From Vibrio sp. (lineage in GTDB: Bacteria > Pseudomonadota > Gammaproteobacteria > Enterobacterales > Vibrionaceae): DNA of 64,000 bases. This document shows, piece by piece, positions 29,811 through 39,617 of the stretch (the first letter of the stretch is position 1; each line of letters opens with the position of its first letter). Below the pieces are notes generated by a model. That model had not been told where the DNA came from. It made no database searches and saw only the letters and a program-made list of their open reading frames with translations. The DNA is taken from assembly GCA_028131545.1 (NCBI GenBank), contig JAOICL010000002.1, forward strand, positions 81,213 through 145,212. Direction: 5' to 3'. The position numbers and the translations under genes are program-made.

Positions 29811-32800
29811 ATGGCTTTTTGGAACAATGACGCTAACAATACCGAGCTTGATGAATTAAAACGTCAATTAGAGCAAGCTCAAACCCAATTAGAACAAACT
29901 GAAACTCAGCTTGAAGAACAAGGTCAACAACTGTCGAAGTTAACCTCTGCTTTACAATCAGCAAAAACAGCAATGATGATGGTCGATACTGATTTAAACA
30001 TCACCTACGTCAACGGGACTTCCATTGACCTATTGAAAGATTGTGAAAGCGAGTTCCGTACCGTTTGGCATGACTTTCAGGCCACTGAAGAATTTTTGAT
30101 GGGACGCTGTATTGATTCTTTCCATAAGAACCCAGCACACCAACGAGCGCTGCTTGCGAATCCAAATAACTTACCGTATACCACTGATATCTCGGTCGGA
30201 ACACTAACGATTGAACTTAATGTAAATGCGGTAATGGATGATAAAAATCAACATTTAGGTTCAACGTTAGAGTGGAGTAATGTTACCGACATCAGAGCTC
30301 AAGAAGAAGCCGTTGTTCGCCTACAAGCTTCCATCGATCAAGCTCAAACCGCGATTGTCATGGTTAACCGTGATTTAAACATCACCTATGCGAATAACGA
30401 AACCATCAAGCTGTTTTCAGAATGTGAATCTGAGTTTAGAAAAGTCTGGCCTGAATTTACATCAAGTGAAGAATGGTTAATGGGTCGATGCATCGATCAA
30501 TTCCATAAAGACCCTTCTCATCAACGCCGATTATTAGATGATCCAAGCAATTTACCTTACTCCACTGATATTACAATTGGCGCCGTAAAAATAGAACTTA
30601 ACGTCTCAGCCATCATGGATAAAGAAGGGAATTACGTTGGTTCAACTCTAGAGTGGAGTAATGTTACTGAGAGCCGAGCTCAAGAAGAAGCTGTTGTTCG
30701 CCTACAAGCTTCCATCGATCAAGCTCAAACCGCGATTGTCATGGTTAACCGTGATTTAAACATCACCTATGCGAATAACGAAACCATCAAACTGTTTTCA
30801 GAATGTGAATCTGAGTTTAGAAAAGTCTGGCCTGAATTTACATCAAGTGAAGAATGGTTAATCGGTCGATGCATCGATCAATTCCATAAAGACCCTTCTC
30901 ATCAGCGCCGATTATTAGATGACCCAAGCAATTTACCTTACTCCACTGATATTAAAATTGGCGCAGTAAAAATAGAGCTTAACGTCTCTGCCATCATGGA
31001 TAAAAAAGGTAATTACGTGGGTTCAACTCTAGAGTGGAGTAATGTTACTGAGAGCCGAGCTCAAGAAGAAGCCGTTGTTCGCCTTCAAGCATCCGTTGAC
31101 CAAGCTCAAACTGCATTAGTTATGGTCAACCGTGATTTAGAAATCACCTATGCGAATAATGAAACCATCAAGTTATTTAAAGTGTGTGAACCCGAATTCA
31201 GAAAGGTCTGGCCAAACTTTACAGCCAGTGCAGATTGGCTATTAGGTCAATGTATTGACCAATTCCATAAAGACCCTTCACATCAACGCCGTTTACTCGA
31301 TGATCCAACTAATCTACCCTACTCGACTGATATTACTATCGGGTCAATTAAGATTGAACTTAATGTCTCCGCGATTATGGATAAAGATGGCCATTATGTC
31401 GGTTCCACATTAGAGTGGCAAAACGTAACTGATGTCCGTAAGCGTGAAAACGAAATTGCGACATTACAAGCCTCGGTTAAACAAGCCCAAACCGCCATGG
31501 TTATGGTCGATAGAGACCTGATTATTACCTACGCTAATGATAAAACAGTTGAGCTTTTCAAAGAATGTGAAGCCGAATTTAGAACTGTATGGCATGATTT
31601 TACCGCATCTTCTGAGTGGCTACTGGGTCGTTGTATTGATAATTTCCACAAAAACCCCGAGCATCAACGTCGCCTACTCGCTAACCCTGATAATTTACCG
31701 TACACAACCGATATCAAAGTGGCTTCAATTCGAATTCAATTGAATGTCTCTGCCATCCATAATAATGAAGGCGAATATATTGGTTCAACGTTAGAATGGA
31801 AAAATGTGACACAAGAGCGTCAACGAGAAATCGAAGTCGGTCGCCTTGCTTCTGCGGTTAATGGAATGACAACGAACTTAATGATGAGTGATCTTGAAGG
31901 TCTTATTACCTATATCAATCCATCATTAGAGAAGTTATTACGCAGCCGAGAACATGCACTCGCTCAGATTTTCCCTGGATTCAGTGTTGATAACTTAATT
32001 GGTAAAAACATCGACATTTTCCATAAACACCCTGAACACCAACGCTCTATCATATTTAATCCAGACAAACTTCCGTATACGGCAACTGCAACCGTTGGGG
32101 ACTTGAAGTTTAGATTAACTTGTATTGCGATGAGCGACAGCAGCGGGAAATTCATTGGCCCTGCTTTGCAATGGGAAGACATTACCGAACAAGTTGACGG
32201 TCAGCTTCAAGTTGAAAACTTGATCGCTAATGCAGCGAAAGGCGAATTAAGCTCTCGTATCGATACTTCTCAGTTTTCTGGCTTCATGGCTCAGCTCGCT
32301 GAAGGCATCAATGGTTTACTCGATTCCGTCGTTACACCAATCAATCAATGCAGTGACGTCATGTCTAAAGTCGCCGAAGGTGATTTAAAACAAACCATGT
32401 CGAATGATCTTGAAGGGGAATTTGGTTCGTTAGCTAACGCAGTCAATACTTCCATTGTAAACCTACGAGATATGGTTGAGAAAATCACCTCTTCTTCTGC
32501 TCGTGTGGCTACCGCATCGACAGAAATCTCAGATGGTAACAACGATTTAAGTCAACGAACTGAAGCTCAAGCTTCTAGTCTTGAAGAAACCGCAGCAAGT
32601 ATGGAAGAAATGACGGCAACGGTGAAACAAAACGCCGAAAGTGCTGAAAGTGCCGATACGTTAGCAAATCAAGCATCACAAAAAGCACAGCGCGGAGGCG
32701 AAGTCGTTGGCCAAGCTGTTGGTGCGATGTCTGAAATCAATGACGCAAGTAAGAAAATATCGGACATCATTGGTGTCATTGATGAAATTGCCTTCCAAAC

Positions 32801-33356
32801 GAACCTATTGGCTCTAAATGCAGCGGTTGAAGCCGCTAGAGCTGGCGAACAAGGTAAAGGATTTGCGGTCGTCGCTGGTGAAGTACGTAATTTAGCACAA
32901 CGTTCAGCGGGCGCGGCAAAAGAAATTAAAGCTCTAATCAAAGACAGTGTCGATAAAGTCTCTGAAGGTACTCGATTAGTCGATGAGTCAGGTGAAACTC
33001 TAAAAGAGATTGTTGATTCGGTTAATGAAGTGTCAGAGTTGATTGGCAAAATAAATGATGCTAGTCGTGAGCAATCAAGCGGTATTGATGAAATCAGTAA
33101 AGCGATTGTATCCATGGATGAAATGACACAGCAAAATGCGGCATTAGTGGAAGAAGCATCGGCTGCCGGTCAATCGCTAAAAGATGAAGGTTCTGAGCTA
33201 CTTAAGTTAATGAACTTCTTCGCAACCGATAACAATCTAAATTCGATACCAATGACAGCAGAAAGCGTTAAATTTTCATCTAACCCTAATGCTCGTATCG
33301 AAACTGCGCCTAAAAGTAACAACTCCAATAGTAGCGATGATTGGGAAGAGTTCTAA
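29811..33356 (+). CDS. Aer2-like soluble chemoreceptor with six PAS domains
   Basis: 1181 residues with no membrane segment. A coiled coil (about 5-45) leads into six tandem PAS domains of about 127 residues, then a HAMP-like stretch ([19 protein letters not shown]), the methyl-accepting signalling hairpin with [20 protein letters not shown], and a C-terminal WEEF tail. Every PAS has Phe-His-Lys-x-Pro-x-His-Gln (Phe at 104, 231, 358, 485, 612, 737) and a Trp near its end (155, 282, 409, 536, 663, 788). These match the haem-ligand region and oxygen-contacting Trp of Pseudomonas Aer2. I infer an oxygen-sensing receptor with up to six haems. The second and third PAS are nearly identical. Confidence 0.93.
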   Translation: MAFWNNDANNTELDELKRQLEQAQTQLEQTETQLEEQGQQLSKLTSALQSAKTAMMMVDTDLNITYVNGTSIDLLKDCESEFRTVWHDFQATEEFLMGRCIDSFHKNPAHQRALLANPNNLPYTTDISVGTLTIELNVNAVMDDKNQHLGSTLEWSNVTDIRAQEEAVVRLQASIDQAQTAIVMVNRDLNITYANNETIKLFSECESEFRKVWPEFTSSEEWLMGRCIDQFHKDPSHQRRLLDDPSNLPYSTDITIGAVKIELNVSAIMDKEGNYVGSTLEWSNVTESRAQEEAVVRLQASIDQAQTAIVMVNRDLNITYANNETIKLFSECESEFRKVWPEFTSSEEWLIGRCIDQFHKDPSHQRRLLDDPSNLPYSTDIKIGAVKIELNVSAIMDKKGNYVGSTLEWSNVTESRAQEEAVVRLQASVDQAQTALVMVNRDLEITYANNETIKLFKVCEPEFRKVWPNFTASADWLLGQCIDQFHKDPSHQRRLLDDPTNLPYSTDITIGSIKIELNVSAIMDKDGHYVGSTLEWQNVTDVRKRENEIATLQASVKQAQTAMVMVDRDLIITYANDKTVELFKECEAEFRTVWHDFTASSEWLLGRCIDNFHKNPEHQRRLLANPDNLPYTTDIKVASIRIQLNVSAIHNNEGEYIGSTLEWKNVTQERQREIEVGRLASAVNGMTTNLMMSDLEGLITYINPSLEKLLRSREHALAQIFPGFSVDNLIGKNIDIFHKHPEHQRSIIFNPDKLPYTATATVGDLKFRLTCIAMSDSSGKFIGPALQWEDITEQVDGQLQVENLIANAAKGELSSRIDTSQFSGFMAQLAEGINGLLDSVVTPINQCSDVMSKVAEGDLKQTMSNDLEGEFGSLANAVNTSIVNLRDMVEKITSSSARVATASTEISDGNNDLSQRTEAQASSLEETAASMEEMTATVKQNAESAESADTLANQASQKAQRGGEVVGQAVGAMSEINDASKKISDIIGVIDEIAFQTNLLALNAAVEAARAGEQGKGFAVVAGEVRNLAQRSAGAAKEIKALIKDSVDKVSEGTRLVDESGETLKEIVDSVNEVSELIGKINDASREQSSGIDEISKAIVSMDEMTQQNAALVEEASAAGQSLKDEGSELLKLMNFFATDNNLNSIPMTAESVKFSSNPNARIETAPKSNNSNSSDDWEEF
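30300..31061 (+). repeat. Near-identical 381-bp tandem repeat inside the receptor gene
   Basis: The segments 30300-30680 and 30681-31061 differ at only about 13 positions by eye, mostly silent, with Met-to-Ile at WLMGR/WLIGR. The unit encodes one 127-residue PAS domain. The flanking units (PAS1, PAS4, PAS5) share the same phase but are more diverged. This indicates a recent duplication or ongoing gene conversion. Confidence 0.9.
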
Positions 33357-34286
33357 ATGATAACAAAAGATTCACACATGGAATTACAGCCATCTAACTT
33401 AAATCCAAGTGATTGGAAAGAATTGTCCAAGGCTGTTAATGCCTTGGGAGATTCGGAGTTCGAGTTTACAGAAAAAGACTTTAATTTTATACGTGAGTTT
33501 ATTTATCAAACAGCGGGCATTCAGCTCGCTGACTCTAAACAAAGGATGGTGTATGGGCGAGTCGTCAAACGTGTTCGCTCATTAAAATTAAACTCTATTT
33601 CTAATTATTTACAATTTATGCAAACATCGCCCGATGAAAGGGAAATGTTAATCAATGCACTGACCACCAATAAAACCCACTTTTTTAGAGAGTCGCATCA
33701 TTTTGATTTTGTAAAAAAGGAGCTTTTACCCAATTGGAAAGGCAAAGAAACCATACGAATTTGGTCTTCAGCGAGCTCAACTGGAGAAGAGCCCTACTCT
33801 CTGGCTTGTTTACTACATCTTTATGATATCTATGCGAAAACCAAAGGAATACCGCATAATTTAACTAAATATAAACTTCTTGCGACTGATTTAGATACTA
33901 ACGTCTTAAAAAAAGCCAAACAAGCTGTGTATGACGAGTCAAGTGCTAATAACATTCCTTCATTATATTTAAAGCATTGTTTTGTTAAGGGTAAAGGAGC
34001 AAATGCTGGAAAGATCAGGATGAGACCAGAGATAGCATCAATGGTGACATTCAATCAATTAAACTTACTCGAACAATGGCCGATGAAAAATAAGTTTGAT
34101 TTGATTTTTTGTCGAAATGTAATGATTTACTTTGATAAACCAACACAAGAGAAATTATTAACTCGATTTCATCAACAGCTAGCCCCTAATGGCTACCTAA
34201 TTATTGGCCATTCAGAGGGAGTTGGATCGTTAGAACATTTATATGAGCCCTTAGGTATGACTATCTACAAAAAAATAGGGTCGTAA
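33357..34286 (+). CDS. cheR: Chemoreceptor glutamate methyltransferase CheR
   Basis: 309 residues. CheR N-terminal helices (DFNFIREFIYQTAGIQL), then the SAM-dependent domain with TNKTHFFRE, the SAM loop WSSASSTGEEPYSLA, ATDLDTNVLKKA and FCRNVMIYFD. It methylates glutamates of the receptor encoded immediately upstream, whose WEEF tail is a likely tether. Its ATG follows the receptor stop directly (TAAATG) with GGGAAGAG upstream. Confidence 0.95.
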   Translation: MITKDSHMELQPSNLNPSDWKELSKAVNALGDSEFEFTEKDFNFIREFIYQTAGIQLADSKQRMVYGRVVKRVRSLKLNSISNYLQFMQTSPDEREMLINALTTNKTHFFRESHHFDFVKKELLPNWKGKETIRIWSSASSTGEEPYSLACLLHLYDIYAKTKGIPHNLTKYKLLATDLDTNVLKKAKQAVYDESSANNIPSLYLKHCFVKGKGANAGKIRMRPEIASMVTFNQLNLLEQWPMKNKFDLIFCRNVMIYFDKPTQEKLLTRFHQQLAPNGYLIIGHSEGVGSLEHLYEPLGMTIYKKIGS

Positions 34287-34322
34287 CTTGCCGTTAACTA
34301 CGACAACTAATGAGTACTCACA

Positions 34323-34973
34323 ATGAATCAATGCCTTGGTTACCATGCTAACCACATAGGACAAACAGCGACTAGCAAAGGGTTTTCATCCTTTTACAGT
34401 CCTCAGTTTCAACAAAAAATCATCAAGATAAAACCAGGTGAAATTTATTGTAGTGATCGAAAGGAGTTAATCGCAACAGGGTTAGGTTCTTGTATCTGTG
34501 TCTGTGCTTGGGATCCTTATAAAGGGATTGGCGGTATTAACCACTTTCTTCTTCCTAACCAAGATCACCGTCACCATTGGAATCGTAGTGAAGCTGAATC
34601 AAACGAATCTCGTTATGGCCAACATGCGATGGAGTTGTTAATTAACGGCCTGATTCAATTAGGTGCTGATAAATATAATTTACACTTCAAACTATTTGGT
34701 GGCGCTTCTATGTTTCAGCAAAATGAATGCGTAGGAGAGCGTAACATTGAATTTATGCGACATTTTGTCAAACAAGAAAAGTTAGTCATAGACAACCATG
34801 ACTTAGGGGGCAATTGCGCCAGAAAAGTCATTTTTGAACCGACGACAGGCAAAGCTTGGTTAAAACGTATCACAATGAACGTGAAAGCGGCTGAGCAAGA
34901 AAAAGAATACCATCACTTGCTTGCTAAGGAATTAGAGAAACAAGTACAACAAAGTAATGTGGAGCTATTTTAA
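34323..34973 (+). CDS. cheD: Chemoreceptor glutamine deamidase CheD
   Basis: 216 residues. The catalytic Cys lies in ATGLGSCICVC and the His in IGGINHFLLPN, with a later Thr in the conserved C-terminal region. It deamidates receptor glutamines to glutamates. An N-terminal extension of about 35 residues is present. The stop overlaps the cheB start (TAATG). Confidence 0.94.
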   Translation: MNQCLGYHANHIGQTATSKGFSSFYSPQFQQKIIKIKPGEIYCSDRKELIATGLGSCICVCAWDPYKGIGGINHFLLPNQDHRHHWNRSEAESNESRYGQHAMELLINGLIQLGADKYNLHFKLFGGASMFQQNECVGERNIEFMRHFVKQEKLVIDNHDLGGNCARKVIFEPTTGKAWLKRITMNVKAAEQEKEYHHLLAKELEKQVQQSNVELF

Positions 34974-36007
34974 TGAAAACCTATAAAGTCATTATTGTGG
35001 ATGATTCCGCACTGTTCCGTTCATTATTAAGTGAAATCATAGATTCAAATAAACGCTTAGATGTCGTTGCTTGTGCAGAAGATCCCTACGAAGCAAGAGA
35101 TCTCATCAAAAAACATAAACCCGATGTCATTACACTCGATATTGAGATGCCTAAAATGAATGGCCTCCAATTTCTTAAGAATTTAATGCGCCTTCACCCT
35201 CTTCCCGTTGTTATGATTTCTTCATTAACTCAACATGGGCAACAAGTTACGCTACAGGCATTAGAAATGGGTGCGGTGGATTACTTCCCCAAACCAACCA
35301 ATGAATTGCTGTCTGAGTTAATGACATACAGACAGCTTGTCATTGAAAAGGTTCTTTCTGCCGCTCAAGCTAACTTTGAAGCCAATATCCATGACTCTCC
35401 GACTTCACAACTAGAAAAGCGTACTGAGAATTCAAACTACAAACTCATTGCTATCGGAGCTTCCACTGGCGGTACAGAGGCAATACGTCATGTGCTATCA
35501 CAGCTGCCTAATAATCTCCCCCCTATTATCATAACACAGCACATTAATGCTGCTTTTAGTAAAGCCTTTGCTGATAGATTGAGTACTGTTACCAGTTTTA
35601 ATTCTATGGAAATAACGGAATCTGGCATCCAATTAAAGCCTGGTCATATTTATGTCGCACCAGGTACACAGCACCTTGAAATTGAATATAAAGCCGGACG
35701 TTTATACAGCAAACTCAATGATGGGGATAAAGTGAATCGTCACAAGCCCTCCGTTGATGTCATGTTTAATTCAATTGCGCAATATCGACATCTTCCTGTT
35801 TTAGCTATGTTGCTCACGGGTATGGGAGCCGATGGTGCTCAAGGTCTATTAAACCTGAAAAATTCCAACGGCTTTACTTTAGTTCAAGATCAAGCAAGCT
35901 CAACGGTTTGGGGAATGCCCAAAGTGGCCTTTGAGTTGAATGCACACAATGAAATCTTACCTTTAAATCGCTTCCCTAAATTTATCATGGAGAAATGTTA
36001 TGGCTAA
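34973..36007 (+). CDS. cheB: Chemotaxis methylesterase/deamidase CheB
   Basis: 344 residues. Receiver domain with Asp10-Asp11 and phospho-acceptor Asp56 in TLDIEMPKMNG, linked to a methylesterase domain with the triad Ser in GASTGGTEA, His in TQHIN and Asp in TGMGADGA. It removes methyl groups from the receptor when phosphorylated by CheA. The gene overlaps the next one by 8 bases. Confidence 0.96.
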   Translation: MKTYKVIIVDDSALFRSLLSEIIDSNKRLDVVACAEDPYEARDLIKKHKPDVITLDIEMPKMNGLQFLKNLMRLHPLPVVMISSLTQHGQQVTLQALEMGAVDYFPKPTNELLSELMTYRQLVIEKVLSAAQANFEANIHDSPTSQLEKRTENSNYKLIAIGASTGGTEAIRHVLSQLPNNLPPIIITQHINAAFSKAFADRLSTVTSFNSMEITESGIQLKPGHIYVAPGTQHLEIEYKAGRLYSKLNDGDKVNRHKPSVDVMFNSIAQYRHLPVLAMLLTGMGADGAQGLLNLKNSNGFTLVQDQASSTVWGMPKVAFELNAHNEILPLNRFPKFIMEKCYG

Positions 36008-37160
36008 CCTTCTAAAAGGCGCTAATTGTCATATTCTACACATAACCGCTTTTATCATTGTAGCGATATTAAGCCTTCTAGACTTCGTTGTTCCTGCTCT
36101 CATCGTTGTCTTTATTGGTATTGTTCTTAGTATCCTGTCTTTAATTACCTTTAATAAAGAACAGAATACTAAGAAGGAAGAACCAAAAGTCGAAACACCA
36201 AAAGCTGAAGCTCCTTTGGAGGCGCTGTATGAAGCGACCATCAATGACGTCACAATGGCGAAGGACTCATTAACGAACCAACTGCACGTGATCAGTGATT
36301 CATCAGACAAGTTAAATCAAAGTTTCATGAATATGCAATCAGCCTGTGAAAAACAAACCGAAGTTGCCACTGACATTGCATTGAAATTACTTGATGATGG
36401 CTCAGACCAAACCTATAGCTTATCCAAAGTCGTCCCTGAAACTGAACAAGTTATTGCTCAATACGTTGAAAGTTTGGATGAAATTCGAGTTGAAAGTAAA
36501 CAAGCTTACTCTTCGATGGAAGCTATGTCGGAGCAACTCAACGGTGTATTCAAATTAATCGAACAGGTTCGTGATTTATCAGAACAGACCAACCTACTTG
36601 CACTCAATGCCGCAATAGAAGCCGCTCGTGCGGGAGAAGCGGGTCGCGGTTTTGATGTTGTCGCTCAAGAGGTTCGTAACCTGTCAGTTCAAGCCGGAAA
36701 GTTAAATAGCCAAATACAAGACCAAGTCTCAGTCGCGCAATCGACTATTGTCGACGTGAATACCATCATTGCTAAAATGGCCTCACTTGATATCAGTGCC
36801 GCTGAAGAACAGAAAAAGAAAGTGGATGAAATGCTTCAAGGTGTCGAATCCATGTATTCTAATGTGGATACACAGGTCGAAGAAATTAAATCCAATGCCC
36901 ATAACGTCGCAAATCTCGTTGGGGTTGGGATTCAGGCTTTACAATTTACCGATATAATCACACAGCAAAATCAATACACTTCAGAAAGTATCACGTTACT
37001 GGCGCAAGCGAATCAATTGATACAACAATTCACTTCAGGGTTGATTGATGAAGATATCTTTATTTCTGAGCTAATGAAACTGAAAGAAACATCTCAAACT
37101 ATCAATCATTCAGCGACAACACAAAGCAATATGGATGAAGGCGAAATAGAGTTATTCTAA
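36000..37160 (+). CDS. Membrane-anchored receptor-like protein without sensor domain
   Basis: 386 residues. Two closely spaced hydrophobic segments (about 13-50) form a membrane hairpin with no periplasmic domain. After a short charged linker there is a methyl-accepting-type coiled coil with the hairpin tip [21 protein letters not shown] (about 188-210). Near the C-terminus is LQFTDIITQQ with Asp318 and Gln322, which resembles the DxxxQ phosphatase motif of CheZ. It ends with an acidic IELF tail. There is no HAMP domain. It could be a signalling adaptor or a CheY phosphatase; the cluster has no other cheZ. Confidence 0.85.
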   Translation: MANLLKGANCHILHITAFIIVAILSLLDFVVPALIVVFIGIVLSILSLITFNKEQNTKKEEPKVETPKAEAPLEALYEATINDVTMAKDSLTNQLHVISDSSDKLNQSFMNMQSACEKQTEVATDIALKLLDDGSDQTYSLSKVVPETEQVIAQYVESLDEIRVESKQAYSSMEAMSEQLNGVFKLIEQVRDLSEQTNLLALNAAIEAARAGEAGRGFDVVAQEVRNLSVQAGKLNSQIQDQVSVAQSTIVDVNTIIAKMASLDISAAEEQKKKVDEMLQGVESMYSNVDTQVEEIKSNAHNVANLVGVGIQALQFTDIITQQNQYTSESITLLAQANQLIQQFTSGLIDEDIFISELMKLKETSQTINHSATTQSNMDEGEIELF

Positions 37161-37489
37161 TGATTAATACTCAAAATTTATTAGACATGTTCGATAATGA
37201 TAAAGAGATCATTAAACCGATTTTTCAAATGTATCTAGAAGAAAATAGAATGGTGTATGAAGAGATTCAATCGGCCTTTACAGAAAGTGACGATAAAAAA
37301 CTCTATTCTGTCTGTCACCGAATTTATGGCGCTCTAGTGAATCTCAACGAAGAAGACATATCTCCACTAATAAAAGAAGTGGAGATAAGAGCGGCAGAAA
37401 ACGCTCCCTCAGATAAAGTGGATATTGAAAAAATAATCGCTGAATTAAAAGCGATAAATGAACAAGTAGAGACGTTTATTCTTAGTTAA
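37160..37489 (+). CDS. HPt-like small protein closing the chemosensory operon
   Basis: 109 residues, helical. It resembles a histidine phosphotransfer domain around SVCHRIYGALVNL, where His53 aligns with the phosphorylated His. The Lys-Gly normally following (HxxKG) is Tyr-Gly here, so activity is uncertain. The start overlaps the end of the preceding gene by one base (TAATG). It might relay phosphate between the receiver proteins of the cluster or serve only as a docking domain. Confidence 0.65.
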   Translation: MINTQNLLDMFDNDKEIIKPIFQMYLEENRMVYEEIQSAFTESDDKKLYSVCHRIYGALVNLNEEDISPLIKEVEIRAAENAPSDKVDIEKIIAELKAINEQVETFILS

Positions 37490-37587
37490 CTAACACCTAA
37501 CCCCGAATTCAACGGCGAAGTGGCGACACTCGCCAATATCTATACCTACCAATATCTACCAATATCAATATCAATATCTACCAATAA

Positions 37588-37625
37588 AACATACCTCAAT
37601 CAGCTTAGCTTGATTGAGGTATGTT
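37588..37625. terminator. Perfect 15-bp inverted repeat after the chemosensory operon
   Basis: AACATACCTCAATCA (37588-37602) and TGATTGAGGTATGTT (37611-37625) flank an 8-base loop. No T-run follows. It is probably the operon terminator. Just upstream (about 37540-37586) is a degenerate run of short ACCAATATC-like units. The rest of the 387-base gap 37490-37876 is AT-rich, with no gene seen. Confidence 0.65.
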
Positions 37626-37876
37626 AGCTCCCTTCTAATTACGATTATTCATTACTTTCATCAAACCAATAACCTCAAATTCATAGTAATCAAATCTACA
37701 ATTCAATATAAAAACTGACGCATAAATGAACAATAAATGCAGATCAAGCGCACAAAAATTAATCTAATTGGTTTAATACAAACCTAATGTGAGTATATTT
37801 GTAGAATAAGTTTATTATAAGAAACAAATGTTAATTAACTCTACAAATATCAGATAACATTCAAGGGGCAACTAGG

Positions 37877-38170
37877 ATGCAAACATCACTGAATCAAGAA
37901 CCAACACAACAAGTCGCACAGGCTCTTCTACATTCTCACCAAGATATGTTAATTGGGCAAGAACGCTTTACCGCTAAGGGGTTCATTGATCTTATCGAGT
38001 TAGAACTCTGTCAAAAATACAATCTTGCTTCATTATCTTTAAGTGAGTCAACTAAAGAGCAATTAAACCATGTCGCATTAATTGCTGGAATGAAATCGCT
38101 GCATTTGGAAGACTGGTTACACGCCTACTTCAATAAAACCGGTACAACCTCAATTGAGTTAACGGCATAG
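37877..38170 (+). CDS. Hypothetical protein, 97 residues
   Basis: Soluble, helical, with no signal peptide or membrane segment. I do not recognise it. AAGGGG lies upstream of the ATG at a workable distance. It is flanked by two AT-rich gaps and has no operon partner. The downstream gap contains a TTATAG hexanucleotide run. Confidence 0.55.
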   Translation: MQTSLNQEPTQQVAQALLHSHQDMLIGQERFTAKGFIDLIELELCQKYNLASLSLSESTKEQLNHVALIAGMKSLHLEDWLHAYFNKTGTTSIELTA

Positions 38171-38242
38171 CGATTCATTGGATAATAGCTGAATATCACC
38201 AAGTCATCTTTCTTAGAATTATTAGTAAAATAACGGTTATAA

Positions 38243-38265
38243 TTATAGTTATAGTTATAGTTATA
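38243..38265 (+). repeat. TTATAG hexanucleotide repeat
   Basis: Three full copies of TTATAG and a partial fourth (TTATA) lie in the gap between two convergent genes. Confidence 0.75.
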
Positions 38266-38309
38266 CATTAATAAGTAACGACAAAGATGACTTGGCAAGC
38301 TTAGCTTGA

Positions 38310-39371
38310 TTATATGACACTATCCGATAGAAGCTGTAAGGCTTCTTTCAATTCAATGTCTGGAGTATTTAACGCATGATCGCCAATATACCATTCGATA
38401 TAGCTTTGATTCGGTAGTGCTGCTTGTCGAGGATTACCGAACCAAACTTGGTGCTTGTCAGCTAACTCATCTCGAATCTCTAACGCCCTCTTTTCAGAAA
38501 CCGGCAAATAGATATGAATCATGTTCGCCATTGGTTTTGTAGGGTTAACTTGTATATTAGGTAGCTTTGATAACTCCTCAACGATCCACTGGGTACGATT
38601 GAATAATGCAGGCATTAGATTTATACGATCATCAAATTGCATCATAGCTGCAACAATATAAGGTGTACGATGATAGACATCTCCCCCTTGTCGACGAGAC
38701 CATACTTTCGCTTTATTAATAAACGGCTTATCCCCAAGTAGCAGCGCTCCACCAATTCCATTAATTCCTTTGTAGAGAGAGACATAAACCGAGTCAAAAC
38801 CCTGTGCTATCTCTGAATATGGTTGTTTATAATAAGCCGCTGACTCCCAAAGACGTGCACCATCCATATGTAAATGAATGTCATTGTCTTTACAATGGCG
38901 TTTTATTTTTTCTAGTTGATCCCATTCAGGTAACTGGCCACCAATTTCACGCATTGGTAACTCATAAAGTACCGCTGAAATAGGATCCTGAATGTGTTGC
39001 AAATCACTCAAATCCCATGTGGTATAAGGCGCCCCCACAGGCAATACATTAAATCGATTCTGCACCTGATAGTTTTGATGCTCATGCAAGAGAATGTGAC
39101 TTGATGGATGCATAACAACATTGTTTGTTATTTTTCCTTCACAGGCCATCTCTAATGCCATCGGTTGCGTCATCGTTCCTGTAATGCAAAACATTGCCGC
39201 ATCAAAACCTAATAAATCCGCTATTTTTTTTTCGAATGCCGCTAAGGTTTTTCCATTACCATAAACATCAAAATCAACATTATTAGCTTCTGACCATGCT
39301 GCCATTTTTGTGAACATCTCAGCTGGTGTTAACTTCTTATTACCAGGGATAATAATATTACAATTCTTCAT
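38310..39371 (-). CDS. Threonine aldolase family PLP enzyme
   Basis: 353 residues, fold type I PLP enzyme of the beta-eliminating lyase / threonine aldolase group. The PLP Lys lies in VYVSLYKGINGIGG, the cofactor Asp in HLHMDGARLWE, and a His stack in MHPSSHILLHEH. It probably cleaves threonine or a related beta-hydroxy amino acid into glycine and an aldehyde; the exact substrate is not readable. The N-terminus is longer than in LtaE by about 25 residues, so I do not assign the symbol. Confidence 0.8.
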   Translation of the reverse strand: MKNCNIIIPGNKKLTPAEMFTKMAAWSEANNVDFDVYGNGKTLAAFEKKIADLLGFDAAMFCITGTMTQPMALEMACEGKITNNVVMHPSSHILLHEHQNYQVQNRFNVLPVGAPYTTWDLSDLQHIQDPISAVLYELPMREIGGQLPEWDQLEKIKRHCKDNDIHLHMDGARLWESAAYYKQPYSEIAQGFDSVYVSLYKGINGIGGALLLGDKPFINKAKVWSRRQGGDVYHRTPYIVAAMMQFDDRINLMPALFNRTQWIVEELSKLPNIQVNPTKPMANMIHIYLPVSEKRALEIRDELADKHQVWFGNPRQAALPNQSYIEWYIGDHALNTPDIELKEALQLLSDSVI

Positions 39372-39617
39372 TTTCTCTCCAAATGAGATTCAGCTCGGAT
39401 GATTGAATTAATTCGCTTGGGTAACTTAAACAAATTTAATATGCTAAGTTTATAAATAGTGGTTTAGATGAAGCATCATACCACTCAAGCGCTATACTCT
39501 ATAATAAAGACTTTATCCGTAGACAAATATACACATCATAATCCATATAATGTGTAAGTTATCAAAAATACGACGTGTTATCATACAAAGATAACCTATC
39601 AAACCTAAGGTTATATA

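Noticed and set aside
32669..33115. 148-residue reverse-strand open frame inside the receptor gene
   Set aside because: It lies wholly inside the strongly conserved signalling domain of the receptor and encodes a low-complexity Ser/Leu protein without a ribosome site. It is a shadow of codon bias.
37540..37586. CRISPR-like array from repeated ACCAATATC units
   Set aside because: Units are about 6-13 bases, irregular and without spacers, so this is a simple-sequence run rather than a CRISPR.
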